DNA of 64,000 bases from Amblyornis subalaris (lineage: Eukaryota > Chordata > Aves > Passeriformes > Ptilonorhynchidae): assembly GCA_018881555.1 (NCBI GenBank), contig JACAXG010000106.1:1426001-1490000 (forward strand), read 5' to 3'. Positions within the stretch are counted from its first letter, which is position 1; every line of letters starts with the position of its first letter. The translations under genes and the position numbers were made by a program. The notes under the pieces are model-generated. The model saw only the letters and a program-made list of their open reading frames with translations, searched no databases and was not told the origin of the DNA. This document shows positions 1 through 12,115 of the stretch, one piece after another.

Positions 1-2430
1 TAAAACTAATAGATGAAACAGTAAAAGTAAGCAAAGGGTGAAATCTGGGCACTTTTTGCTTGTGTCTGTGCTAGTCCAGCTGGAAAATACCACCTTTCTG
101 CAGCCGTGAGAACAGAAAAGCTTGAATTAATATTTTTTTCAGAATCATGTTTTTCTTAAAGTTGAAGTATGTGTTACTTTAAAAAAGAAGTGTTTAAGGT
201 GAACTTATTAGAACTAGTCTTATAATTTACTATGTGTCCTACACTTCTACCTGCTACCTCTTCTCCCTGTTTGTAAACTCTTCCCCCCGCGAAATTCCAG
301 GAGATAAATGAANTAACTAGTGGAAATTTAACACACAAGGGTCTTGATTTTGCTCTGAGACTCCTCCACATGGTTAAAAACCCCATTAGCTGTTTAGGGA
401 TTGGGATNCTAAACTAGACCTGCCTGGAGAATGGGACTTTGGCCCAGATCTCAAACTGTTCAACTAAAAAAATGATGCTGTGTTATGAAACGGGACCTTC
501 TGAGNGGTCAGTCTCTTTCCCTGAAGTCTCAGTCATCACCAGGGTTCACCAGCAGTGAGATAACATCTCCTGCCTCCTGTGTGTTAGGAAGAAGACAGAC
601 ATATTGAACCTGTATTTTCCTCATTACNGGGGAAAAAAATAAAANTGTGGTGTTTCTTTATTTTACTCCATGCTAGATTTGAACATGGGGGCTGTGAATT
701 CAATGTTCGCTAGGTGAGAAAAATCTGTTAAAGTTACATTTTCTGTCTGTTGCATGAAACTTAAATGCAACAGTAAACAAACAAATTGGATAAAGCTTGA
801 AAACGACAAGAGCTGTCAGTGTTCACAATCTTATAACCCAGTTTCCTAAACCCGAATTTTGCACATCAAAAAAAGCTAAACTGGCATGCTTATCTCATCT
901 GATAGAGTAAATGCAATGCTTATTTCCTTCGTAAACCACTTAACCAGATACAATTTTGATAGCGGAAAGGGACTAATACGAACAAGATTCATTAGAAACC
1001 GTTTGTTTACTGATTTTATTTTATTTTTCCAGTTTTAGTTTACTTTGGAAAAGGGGCAACTCAACCATTAATTAAATAATGTAAGAGAAGTGATGTTCAT
1101 TCACGATAGTATGAATTATAACAAAGCATTTTTATTGTTAGCAGGAAAATGATGTGACTTAACAAAAAGATTAATGTTCCTTTGTATTGTAAAGATATTA
1201 ATTCATTAATTATTAATTATTAAATACTGTACTTGAAGAAAAAATTTAGACTAAGACAGCATCATTATAAGAGGAGTGATATTTCACAAAACAAAGGCAA
1301 AAGGAGAGAGGAAAATGAGAGCACCTCTAATTATACCTCTTTTCACGACTATAGGACAACATTTAGAGGTGATTTAAAATTATATTTGCCTGAATATTTA
1401 ATACTGCTTTAATCAAGGAACTAGCAGCAGCTGAAAGGAGGTTTTGCTGTTCCTTTGTATGGCTGTAGCTGTAGGACTCACTGTAGCAACTTCCCTGTTG
1501 CTTTGCATGGAGGGGACTGGGATCCATCGCTTTGCTTTCTGGTGAAGTTGGTGACAAAATCTGGAGTTATTGGAAGTAATAGAGCACAGCAATTAAAGCA
1601 CACAGAGGAGAGATTCAGAAAATGAGATTGTTTACACATACTACTAAAAATGCAAGTTTGCATCCCATGTAGCTAAATTATTAGCTTTTGCTGCTGCCTT
1701 GATCATTTGTGGTCCTGGCTTTGATACACTTTTTTTTTACTGTTCTTCTGAATTTGACTGGCCCTTTATTTTAAATTAAAGATATTGTGATCTAGATGAT
1801 TCACAGCTCCATTCTTCCTTGCCAGCATTAAATTCTATTATCAGTTGGTCTTTCTGACCAAGAAAATGTAGTCAGTTTATTCCCTCGGATAGTTTATTCA
1901 ACGGAGGTTGTTTTAACCTCAGGTTATTAGCCCATCTGCAAAGTAATTTAGCGAGTGAAAATGCTGCTGAAATCCATATTCATGTTTAGGAAGATTTCAT
2001 CNCAGCAGACACTTGTATCAATTTACAGCATAACCCCCTCCAACAACACTGATATCACATAATTGCTCTGACTGCAGAACACAAAGCAAGGACATGGAGA
2101 GCTCAGGCTTTCCAGTCACCTTAACTTAACTCTCTCCCAGTGTCTCTGCCTGATGCACGAGCTGGCAAGACAACTATGTAGGAGGAAAATGTTTAGGGCA
2201 GAAAGAATTTCCACGAAGTTTTCCAGGAGTTCTGATGGATCTCAGTGGGGGCTCCCCAGGTGTCCAGCAGAAAACAATGGGTGGTTTCAGGCTTGATGGA
2301 TCTGAATGATTGAGCATGGAATTTGCATCAGAAGCTTCACATCCTATGCCATGCCCATGAGTTCATAGACACCTGATATCCCACTGGAGTCAGAACTGAT
2401 AAATTCTCCAAAGGAGAAGTTTTTGTAGAG

Positions 2431-2530
2431 TCATAGAATGGTTTGGGTTGGAAGGGACTTTAAAGATCATTTTGTTCCACTCCCCTGCCGTGAGGAGGGA
2501 GACCTTCCACTAGACCAGGTTGCTCAATCC
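2431..2530 (-). mobile_element. CR1 LINE fragment, 3' end, 5'-truncated
   Basis: The + strand shows the reverse complement of the CR1 tail: TCATAGAATGGTTTGGGTTG, then GGAAGGGACTTTAAAGATCA, and at the far end CTTCCACTAGACCAGGTTGC. This is the last ~100 bp of the avian CR1 3' UTR. No clear target-site duplication is visible, as is usual for CR1. Confidence 0.9.
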
Positions 2531-4884
2531 ATATTTCTTTCCCTCAGAGAAAAAGAGACTGAGTCAAATAATCATTGCACATAGCAGAAGCACGCTCATC
2601 TTTCCAACACCACAGCCTGCATCCCATCCTTTCTGGAGAGGGAGATGCACATGCTTGTACTTTTCTTCTGCTTATTACAAAATCAGAGCTGTAAACAAAC
2701 TCCAGAGTACTGCAACAGCAACAAAATTAAACTGTGTGTTCACTGGGTGCACAGAACCACCCAAGTTCTGTTGTTGCATATATTTTTGGACAATCATAGA
2801 AATTAGAGCTGGTGAAATCCTATAGAGTTCACTATTCCGTCTTCCTGCAAAACTTGTCTAGGCTTCTCNTTGTTTTTTCTCGCTTCAGTGTTCCATGACA
2901 GTTTTCCTGAGGAAAATATTCTGCAGCCCAGTACCGTTCACTATCAAAAAACTGTTTCTGTTTCTTTGTCTACATGTTAATCTCTTCTTTTAATCTCATT
3001 ATGTGCTTGCAAGATTTCTCAACTCTCTCTGCTGGTGGAATAAAGCTGCCCTTCTTTGTTAAAGTATTTTCAGACTCAAACCATCCTTGTGGGTAAATTT
3101 TTTCAAAGAAAGCAAGATTGCCNACTTTGAGAAGCCTGTGTTGTGTGATCCTGATGGGTTGCAGAGCTGCCTGTGTGGGGCAGACCTGGGCATTGCATGG
3201 AATCCTGGAGAGGATCTAATCCATGGGGGTCCCATAACCCTATTTATAAAAGTATTGGAATATTGAAAACTCTTTCATTTCCTTCACAATTTGAATATTT
3301 GTTTGCATTAATATATCAGTACTTGGGTTTTTTTCTTAACTTTGTAATTTGTTTGCCATGCAAATATTAGCTGACTAAAATTTCACAACGTCTTTGTAAA
3401 ATCAAGTCTCAATACTGCAGTTTTGATCTATTATTAAAAAATTGGAAAGACTAAGCTCTTGTCAGAGGCCAGGCAGGAAATTTGAGGCAGAGATGGGGAA
3501 GAAGAAATCCAAGCTCTTTTCTTCCAGTGGTTTAACCACAAGAACATCCTTCTGTTTTGAACAGTATATTTCTTCTATTAAAAAAAAATTAATAATGATA
3601 ATAATAAAAAAAAAGGAACAAAGGCACACAGGACTGTTGGTTTCAGTGGAGTTTAACCACCGTGGTTTTATGGTTTGGCAAATGGAGAACATAATTACCA
3701 CTCCAGTACTGAAAACTTCCAGAGACTATGCCTGCACATAACTTGAGCAGGATCTCTTTGCTTCTTTTAACCCAAATATGTTCTTTTCCTCCCATCTCAA
3801 AGGCATCCTGGAGAACACACATACTTCAGCCTTTAATAACAACATCAGAGAAATTCAGTGAGCAATCTTTGGAAATCTGAATCTGTGTCTGATGCTGGAC
3901 TGGCCACTGTTAAGTTTATAAAGTCTGTTTTCTGTATCACTAATGATATTTTTAAGGCAACTATGACTTAAGAGCAGCAGAGAAAGAGAGATTCATCAAG
4001 CTGATTATTTATGTTATGCAGATATTACTCCATCTCTTACTCAAAAAGGAGTTATTGGTGCTTTGCACTGTTAACAGTAGTATTTTTATTGTTGAGTGGG
4101 ATGTGCAGCAACCCAATCTACAAAACCTGCTCTGAACGACATGGGCTTTGCCAGAACTGCTGCACAGGCAGAGTCCCTGGAGAAGGAGCTTCGATGGCAA
4201 ATGAGGATTATTGTGCTTTACACCAACTCCCAGCAACGTAAATGATACAGGCAAACAAATCTGCTCTTTGAATTGCTTGCATCCATATGGAGGAGCAGGG
4301 GAGGCAGAGCCGTGTCACTCCAGGATGCGTGGACTGACACTGAGAAGTATCAACCCTCGTGTTGAGCTCTTTCTGGGTGTCACACATGCCCTCGAAGCCT
4401 TTTCTTCTTTTTTTAGGAGCAAGGAATGATAATTTGTTTGGAGAAAGGAGATAGCTTGTCTTAGAGATACGATGTATGTTCTTGTCTAATTTCTGTCCTT
4501 TCCAGTTGCATCAGTTTAAATTTGCATTTGGAAAACCCACAAAATTTTCCCTTTAAACTCAATGGCTCTTCAAGGGGTTTGGCAGAGTAAGCATTAAAAA
4601 TAACTGGTCCATGTGTCTGCATTTGTGTTTTGATCTACTATATGTTACACTAGACTGTTTATTTTAAACCATTGAATTGTTTTTAAAATTATGTTCTGGT
4701 ATAAGAACCTTATTTCTGAACTAAGACACCCCAAGAGTGGTTATTTAATAGTACCAGGGAATAATGANCTCTTTTCAGTAATATCAGCAGCTGTGCTACA
4801 ACAACCTGTCACTTTAACTTGATCTATTCTTGTTTTATCTGATAACTGTCCCCATTTGTGAAAAGTCAGGCCATATTCATGTTG

Positions 4885-4904
4885 ATTTTTTTTTTCCTTT
4901 CCAG
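4885..4904 (+). other. ARHGAP15: Splice acceptor and polypyrimidine tract of the ARHGAP15 exon
   Basis: An uninterrupted pyrimidine run (T-rich, then CCTTTCC) ends in AG at 4903-4904, directly before the first codon of the conserved peptide. No other AG lies between the tract and the exon, so the acceptor position is unambiguous. Confidence 0.85.
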
Positions 4905-4994
4905 AAACCGGGATATAAACCTGAATGTGTGGATTTGTGTGGTGCTCGCATTGAGTGGACCTCAGAGAAATCCAGCAGAAAGAATGTCTTTCAG
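4905..4994 (+). CDS. ARHGAP15: Internal coding exon of ARHGAP15 (Rac GTPase-activating protein 15), PH-domain segment
   Basis: The exon is 90 bp, exactly 30 codons, phase 0 at both ends. The translation runs KPGYKPECVDLCGARIEW and then TSEKSSRKNVFQ. It is preceded by a long T/C tract ending in CCAG and followed by GTAAGA. From memory, human ARHGAP15 has a matching 30-residue exon at about residues 129-158, with VDLCGAHIEW and EKSSRKNVFQ, so about 24 of 30 residues agree. This is the middle of the PH domain. In the family, that domain binds phosphoinositides and brings the protein to the membrane, where the C-terminal RhoGAP domain (not in this window) stimulates GTP hydrolysis by Rac. The paralogues ARHGAP9, ARHGAP12 and ARHGAP27 share the architecture, but the VDLCGA and SSRKNVFQ blocks point to ARHGAP15. 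The same frame is open back to 4830 and on to a stop at 5082-5084, so the exon limits rest on splice signals and homology. No other exon was found. Confidence 0.85.
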
Positions 4995-5000
4995 GTAAGA
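4995..5000 (+). other. ARHGAP15: Splice donor of the ARHGAP15 exon
   Basis: The exon ends in CAG and the intron begins GTAAGA, close to the vertebrate donor consensus. If this donor were skipped, the frame would add about 29 non-conserved residues and stop at 5082-5084. Confidence 0.85.
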
Positions 5001-5534
5001 GGCAAAGCATTCCACTGCTCATTTCAGTCTGAACTCCGTGAAGAGGTAGGTTTTATTTCCTTGGTTTTAATAACTAGAGCCTGATTTAATACAGCATTTT
5101 TCTTACCAGTACAGGAGTGTAACACTTTATCCAGCATCGGTTTACTATTTTTCTAAGAGAAGGATTTCTGATGACTGAGTCTCCTAAACACTTGAGAACC
5201 TGTTGATTTATTGATTAATGCTCTATATTCAATTTGTTTTTAAAACTTAGTAGGTAATTGCTTTGGGTTCAGGCCTAGAATCTTGACCTAGAGGACTTCC
5301 ATAAACACAACTTCTTCAAACTGCTTATACAAGCATTGCTCCAACGCAGTGCGGTTACTCTGTTTATTTTTATTGCTGCTCAGGGTCCTCTGACGGTGCT
5401 GACCCAGGTTCACTTCTGCAAGGGGAGGGGAGGATTTTAAAAGCCTGCCTCTGGTCAGGGCCGGCAGAGGAGGACATGTATTTCTCATAGGACTATTCTT
5501 CATTGATGGAAAATAATATTGTTTAATTCCTTCA

Positions 5535-5575
5535 TCTAAATCCCATTGAACTGAAAGGGAGGATCAAGGCCCAAG
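5535..5575. repeat. Possible remnant of an ancient amniote interspersed repeat
   Basis: AATCCCATTGAACTGAAAGG, followed by GAGGATCAAGGCCC, resembles a motif I recall from old reptile and bird repeats, in which a CCCATTGA...TCAATGGG inverted pair is followed by AGGATC-GGCCC. A similar inverse piece (ATCCAGCTCCCATGAATATC) lies at about 5673-5692. The family name is unknown to me and the match is from memory. Confidence 0.35.
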
Positions 5576-6599
5576 AAGATGAAAGGAGGAGGGAAGCATT
5601 ACTGCAAGGTTAACATTCCAGGATCTAGGGGCTAAAATAGTTTATTGCAACATCTTCAGGTTTTGGACATAATCCAGCTCCCATGAATATCAGTAGAAAG
5701 GATTTGTTGTTTTTTTTTTTTTTCTTTTTCACTAAATGTTGCGTCAAGCCACATCAAAATATTATTCTCTATGAACCCAGTGGTTTCCCAGAGTTCTAAC
5801 ATTTAAAATGTTTAACAATACAAGCAACAAAGGGGGGGAGAGATGGAGAAGGGAACATGTCAGGGTCAAGATCCTGTTAGTTACCAGAGAGTCCTTTGGC
5901 ATCATCACCATGAAATGCGCTGGAGGAACCAACTGTGTCTGGGTCTGGGGTTTAAGAAAAAAAAAAACCACTACACATAAAAAAAACCCCTAAGGGCCTG
6001 TACGTGGCTTCTTGAAAAGAAACCTCTTTGGGTCAACTGGGTGTTACAGAGGCTTTTTTCAAGGTTTATTTTTCTAGACATCTTTCTAAAGCACATGCAA
6101 TATTTAGAAATATTCCTCCTTTCCAAGACAGCGAGACTTTTTCTCCTATACCCCCCACATCCTTCAGGTTGTCTTGAGACAACACTTGGGGCTTTGTCAT
6201 TTCCTAGGTATTTTTAGAATAAATATTTTGGTTTTGCTGTCAATCTTNGGCTTTTTCACTTGGAATGTGATTAAGTATAACCTTAGCCTTCACTCCCGCA
6301 ACCCCCTGAGCACACTGACAGGTCTTCTGAGCTTCTAGGGTTTATTCCTCATTTTGCAGTAAGCAAAATTCCTGTTTGGAAACGCGTTTNGGGGCGGTGA
6401 TTCATCGCAGCTAATACATTTCCCAACGTGAAGACAAACGAAGCTCTGTTATTGATTCACCAAACTGGTGGCATGAGGGCTCTGCAATGCATTTTCTTCT
6501 CACTTCTGCTCGTGTGAGGTGTAACTCCACTGAATCAGAATAATGTGAGAAGGGAAACTCATGCACTACTGCTTGAACCCATTAAAATGTGTCTTCATC

Positions 6600-6925
6600 A
6601 AGCCAATAAGTGAGTGGGAGAGACATTAAGAAGTAAAAGCATGGGAGGAAGGACATATGTTAAGACACATTTTGAAGAGGGATGGAGCATTGTTTAGACA
6701 GAGAGCTGCAAGAAGACTGTGCCAGATGGTAAGAGCGAAAGAGGAGAAGGCTTTGGCACCAGTAGTGGTGACATTTTGGGAGAGGAAGGGACTGAACGAG
6801 ACTGGTGCTACATGAGCAGATAGAGTGGGAAGGGGACTAGAGAGAGAGTGAAGATTTGTGAGATAGTCTGGAGGGGATCCAAGGCGAGTTCGAAAGCGGA
6901 GGGGTCAGTTTGTACCTGGAAAACG
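6600..6925 (+). repeat. Purine-rich stretch, probably an ancient LINE 3'-region remnant
   Basis: About 320 bp of strongly G+A-biased but complex sequence, with phrases such as GCCAGATGGTAAGAG, GAGAAGGCTTTGGCACCAG and TTTGTGAGATAGTCTGG. The order (GA-rich text, 'gagaaggcttggcacc', then 'agtttgtac') reminds me of old L2/L3-type LINE 3' regions in amniotes. It is not a simple repeat. The family assignment is a recollection and could be wrong. Confidence 0.35.
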
Positions 6926-9768
6926 AATATTTCAGGAAACACTTCTTCTGATCTACTTATCCCTCGTGGGTGGGGATAAAATTGACAATATATGTCTACT
7001 TATTCGTAGATTTGTTCAAATGAAAAGAACATGGGTGACTTTCTTTAATCCTTTTCTTTTTTTTTGCCACCTAAATATAGATGCATTGCACTGCTTTTTG
7101 ATTAGATACATTAGCTCCTTAACTCTGAAATGATCAGAAATAAGTATAATTATATCTTCAATGCATGGCATCAAAACATAGTTGGCGTTTTGTTTCAGTA
7201 CTTCCTAATAAAATCATCTTTTCTGATTCAAACAGAGCAATGGTTGCTTTCTGCTAACGTGTTGCATTAGGAGTAGGTGCAGAATTTTGAGTTTGATTTA
7301 GCCAGGGTTCTCAATTTGAGTCCATGAATTATAGATCATAAATGGAAAATGACTATTGAAATTTTGGGTTGAAGCAAAAGAAGGAAATCTTGGATTTAAA
7401 ATCTAAGCAGATGACAGTTAATGGATAGCAGCAAGGAGATGGAGCATAGGAGTATCATAAGGAAAACTAATTGGAAACATGATCAATGCAGGGAGGAAAA
7501 AAAAGAGGAAACTGCAAGCAAATGATATTCAGGCAGGAAGATTTGGGTTTCTGGTCTTGATCATGATGTTTTCAGCGGTGTTACTCCTCTCATTTTAATT
7601 GAGCTACTCCCTTTTTAACAGGATAAGTCTGATCTGTCTCACACTATCCAATTTGTGCATGCAATCTATTTCTGTTCTTGATGAACACATTATGTGGGGG
7701 GGGGTTTTCCCTCAACTTTTCCTTGATAGTAACAGAAAATATGCACATCTTACAAAATAGAACCTCCTGATTTGCTTTCATTTATTTTATTGAGGATGTA
7801 GCTGGCACAGAAGGAAAAGACCTGGTTAGAAACAGCTTCCCATGATGTGGGGAAAGGTAGGAGTGTGCAGGGAGATACGGTGCTGTTTGTTCTTGCTGGC
7901 TGAGTGACGTGATGCACTAGGTCTTCATCGGAGGAGTGGTGAATAAAAGAAGATTTATGTTCAAATCACATGCTTTAAATATTTCTGCTAAGTGCTAGTT
8001 TGCTCTTTGGTGTTTAGCCTGAAATTTAAAGCACTGAGGATTAAAAGGATTACAACATAATCTTAAATAATCCTAAGTGTCATTTACAGAGAGATGGTTG
8101 TAATAACTAAATAAAACCATGTTAAGGGATGGCAGCGTTGTCAGTCAGCAACTGGAACAGAAACAGCGCCTGTGTCACTCTGTCGTTCTCCTCTTGCCTT
8201 TTTTTGGCTTAGTTTGATATTGGGTAGGTGTGTTTTGATGTGGGTTATCAAAAAGGAAAATAACTTAATGGGCTGCTTTTCAGTCAGAGCAGATATGACT
8301 GTTGAGACACCACTAACTAGGCTAATTTGCAGATTTTTTCCAATATTCCAGGTTTGCCACTTCTAGTAGACTTTTCAACTGGATCTTATTCTTTCCCCTG
8401 TTTTACCCAGCCTCTACTCTAAATCAAACAGCTTTTTAATTTCAAGTTCAGCCCAGACTCCATGGTAGATGTGCTCTTGACCTCTGGATTTGTAATTCTG
8501 GGGCTTCATTAGCACAAAGTCCTGTGGTTGTACACTGTTTCCTTGAAGAGGTTTTGGAAGATTTCTCTCAGATAATCCAAAAAAGAGAAGGAAAAATAGG
8601 AGAGAGGTGAAAAGTACAAAAAGGGTCAGGAGCAGCATATTTATGAATCGGTGAAGCTGCTTTGTTCTCTTAATAGCACCATTATTTTAACTAACAGGCA
8701 TTTTTTGGTTTCTTTAGTCATAATTTTACCCTGTTCTCCAAGTTCACTTTTAGAAAGGTTTCATATGAAGAATTTCTGGAGTTCTGTGGCTGGGATCTTG
8801 CCACAGATCTGGTGTGATACCGTTTTCTGTTTCAATGCGCTGCAGCTGTAAGGGGTTATTCATTCACACACAACTTAGAAGTACAAAAGTATTTTACAAA
8901 TACAGAAAGCTGTGTAAGACCTACAGTATTTCAACAGTGAAACAGCTGAAAGTACAACTGCACCTATGTGTAATATGAAAGAATTTATCTTGCAGCTGTT
9001 TCATATATAATAACATTTATGGCACTGATCCTGGGTAACTCCCTTGTCCTTGAAGCTCTCCAGCTTGGTCCAAGCGCATAATCTGAATGATAAGCCATTT
9101 TGTTCTACATACTGTAGGATCAGGATAGTATCTGGATGCCTCCCAGGAATGGTTTAAGTCACCGCTTTTTGCCATGGGAGGGATCATTTTTGTTTCCATG
9201 ATCTCCCTAGAGGAAGCGCTGAGAGCGTGATGTGGAGGGGCTTGGGTTGGGATTGGTGTTTGGATTTCTTTGTACGTTTTTAAATATAAATGCTGCTTAG
9301 AGGTGGGAAATCTGAAAAAGCCACCTTGCAGCCACAGATGTGAATCTTCTGGTGGTCCTTATCAGCAGCTGGAGCATGTTCCCCACCCAAAACCTCCCCC
9401 GGAGTAAATCCCATTTCCTGAGTCATGAAGGCCTCTTGCCTGAGCTCCAATGAGTCATGCAGGAGCCTTTGCTGGCTTTGAATTAGATGGACCTGTTGTG
9501 ACCTTAAAACACCTGTACAGCATTTTGTCCGCTTCTGGACATCACTGTTGTGACTGGGGTTTAATTTCTGTCCCAGAGACCTGAATATGCTATTGCCTGA
9601 TTAAAAGACTTAACCACATCACACAGTTATTAGGTGGTGTCAGCAAGAGGTTCTTGAAATAACAAACTTAGAGTTAGTTTGTTTTTTTAAAAAAGCTCAA
9701 GAAATGGTCTTCAAAAGAATTGTGGCCAGCAGTTTGAGTGAGGTGAGACTCCACTTTGAGCACCTGGA

Positions 9769-9986
9769 GTGCTAGGACAGAGGGAAATGGCTTCACACTG
9801 AAGGCAGGGTTAGATGGGATATTGGGAAAGGATTTTTCCTTGGTGGTGAGGCCCTGGCACAGCTGTGGCTGCCCCATCCCTGGTGTGTGTCCAAGGCCAG
9901 GCTAGACGTGACTTGGAGTGGAAGACATCCTGCCCATGGAATGAGATCAGTTAAGGTCGCTTCCAGCCCAAACCATTCTGTGATTT
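9769..9986 (+). mobile_element. CR1 LINE fragment, 3' end, 5'-truncated, internally deleted
   Basis: The order follows the CR1 3' region: GAAATGGCTTCACACTGAA, GGTGGTGAGGCCCTGGCACA, GCTGTGGCTGCCCCATCCCT, TCCAAGGCCAGGCTAGACG, then CCAGCCCAAACCATTCTGTG. About 20-30 bp present in other copies, around the 'caacctggtctagtgg' block, are missing between the gccagg and the tggaag block. Confidence 0.92.
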
Positions 9987-12094
9987 TTACTTAAGTACTC
10001 TCTTTTTATTGGTGTACGTGGGAGATCTTGAGCACAACAGTGTGGAGTGACCTCTTAGTTGTGTTTCTAGTTTTCTCTTCTGTCTTGTTAATGACCTTGT
10101 TAGCAAAGCTTCTGCCAAAATTTTGAGTAAAACCCAACCAATGCACAAACTCTTCTGACTTCTGCATATATCTGCTCTTTTCTTTTGTAACTTGAATCCA
10201 ACAAAACCTGTGCATGCATTTTGTTTCATGAGTTCAGTTGTCTTTGTTCTTAATTTCTTTTGAGTGTCACATAAGATTTAATGTATTTTACAGAAATAGA
10301 TATAAAATGAGGAATCAGAGCTGTGAATGAATGACACTGTAAATATACAGCATTATATTGATTTCAGGATTCTGGTATCTGACTTTTATTCTGCTTTTCT
10401 GATGGTGTAATTCTGTGGCCATTTTTGTAATCACTTCTGCTTTACCTCTATTAAAAAACAGATTCTTTCTTAATTTTCCTCTTCTCTTTTCATTTCTTTT
10501 AAAACAGAGCTACAAATTAAACTCTGCTTTCTTTACTTCTCTGTCTTACTCAAGTCCTCAAATTTTCTGAGGTGTCGAGCTGCCCAGACAACAACCTGTG
10601 CCTTTGGAATCTGCTGTTGTAGTGGTGCTTTCAGCAAATCTTATTCAAGGAATGGCAATGGAGCTGTATTTGTCTGCTGAATTTTTTATTGGTGGTTAAA
10701 ATAGAAGAGTAAGAGTGAGAGTATATNGTGTAAGAAAGAAAAACAGCCTTGATGGTGGGGAAAGTTTTGCAGGAAATAGAAAATTGCACACTATATGCAT
10801 TTTAAACATTATACAATTGAGAAGTCACTTTGGTTTCTAAAGACTTTAGTATGACATTTTAAGGCGATGAGGAGGAGAGACCTTTAGAGATCCCTGGTAA
10901 TTTTATTTTTTGTGCATGAAAAAGGCAGATTTAACTGTGATCACTTCACCTGTGTTGGCAGTGGCTGCTCTTGAGACCCAAGGAGGTGTTGAGGTGCCCC
11001 TGGTTAGCAAAGAACACAACAGGTAGAAGCACCAGCTGAGAAAGGGAAAGATCCTTATCTAATTGAGGATAAGCAAGAGCCTGGCAACTGGAGCACTTGT
11101 AATAGCTCTGGAATATGCAGTTCTCCCCTTGTTTCAGAAGGGTTGGGTGAGCAGTGGCGGAAGGAGCATGTTTGCCTTCTCTCACCAGTGTTTCACTCTT
11201 TAATTTGATGTTAGTCATGTTAGTTATAGAGAGTATATGGAAAATGCACTGGAATTCAGGTTCTTCTGTACACATGGACACAGAAATTCCTGATATGATT
11301 CATGTCCTAAGGAACATCAGGTAATAAAGTCAGTTTACCCCCAAAAGTGTGATGGAGAGAGGGACAGATGTCATTACGCCTGTGATACAAGCAAAGCTTT
11401 ACACCTAAGAACAGGAACAAACAAATTATAAAGCCTTGGATTTCATATGCATAAGACACCTTAAAGAAAATGAGAAAATTTTTTTATAATGTCTACCAAA
11501 ATGTTTGTATTTTATGTTTCAAGCTATAAGCAGTTTGAAAGTAGACGAAGAATCAGCAGGAAGGTACTGGACTGACAGCAGTGTGCATTTAAAAAGTTTG
11601 GGAAACTGAGTCTTCAACATCTGTAATAGAATTTCAAGGAACCTCTCTATCTGTTTAACCTCTGTAATGGAATTTCAAGGATTTCAAGGAACAGCAACTT
11701 TATTCATAAAAGTGACAAACCAAGCAGTTAAGGTAAAGCTGCCACAAAGTTATAGTTAATCCATTTCTCTCACTTTCTGTGGTTTCTGTGTTTGCTTTGG
11801 GGGTAACACGAAACCCTCAGTCATGTCAGAAAAGCCTTGTGTATTTTGTGGCTACAGAATGAGAACATTACTATTTTTTATTAATATTATTAAAAGAAGA
11901 AATTAAAATCCTAATTACCACTTATTTAGTAATGCAAAAACGTTATTACTTTTCAGAAATAGTGAAGTCCACTCCTGATAAGCAACATTTTGTTATACTT
12001 CGCTTCTTGGAGGAAAATTAAAAAATCTCAAAGAACCTTTGGTTGATTTACAGTTAAATATCATCTTAGCTAGACAGGTTTGGTGTTGCTGATT
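9987..12094. other. Intron stretch without genes
   Basis: This is AT-rich sequence with no supported gene. The 111-codon minus-strand frame at 10946-11281 has no recognisable product. A small local duplication lies at 11621-11690 and an AT-rich patch at 11871-11945. Confidence 0.6.
11621..11690. repeat. Imperfect local tandem duplication
   Basis: CTGTAATAGAATTTCAAGGA at 11621 recurs as CTGTAATGGAATTTCAAGGA at 11662, and the last part (ATTTCAAGGA) is immediately repeated once more. The spacing is about 40 bp. Confidence 0.75.
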
Positions 12095-12115
12095 GGGTGG
12101 GTTGGTGGGTGGGGG
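12095..12115 (+). other. Potential G-quadruplex sequence
   Basis: Within 21 bases there are G runs of 3, 3, 2, 3 and 5, separated by one or two T. This satisfies the usual four-run G-quadruplex pattern on the + strand. It lies about 450 bp upstream of the CpG-rich patch. Confidence 0.5.

Larger units (their letters stand above)
1..4904 (+). other. ARHGAP15: ARHGAP15 intron upstream of the exon (3' part)
   Basis: This is non-coding, AT-rich sequence. It holds a CR1 piece at 2431-2530, an AT-only patch at about 1198-1225, and a short A/T-rich stretch at 3578-3614. Open frames here are at most 101 codons, overlap on both strands and have no recognisable product. The preceding PH-domain exon was not found, so it lies outside the window. 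Confidence 0.75.
4995..9768. other. Intron stretch without genes
   Basis: Apart from the repeat remnants at 5535-5575 and 6600-6925, this is unremarkable intron. It has a T-rich run at 5709-5729, A runs near 5956-5984 and a run of ten G at 7697-7706. Open frames are at most about 80 codons and resemble nothing I know. Confidence 0.6.
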
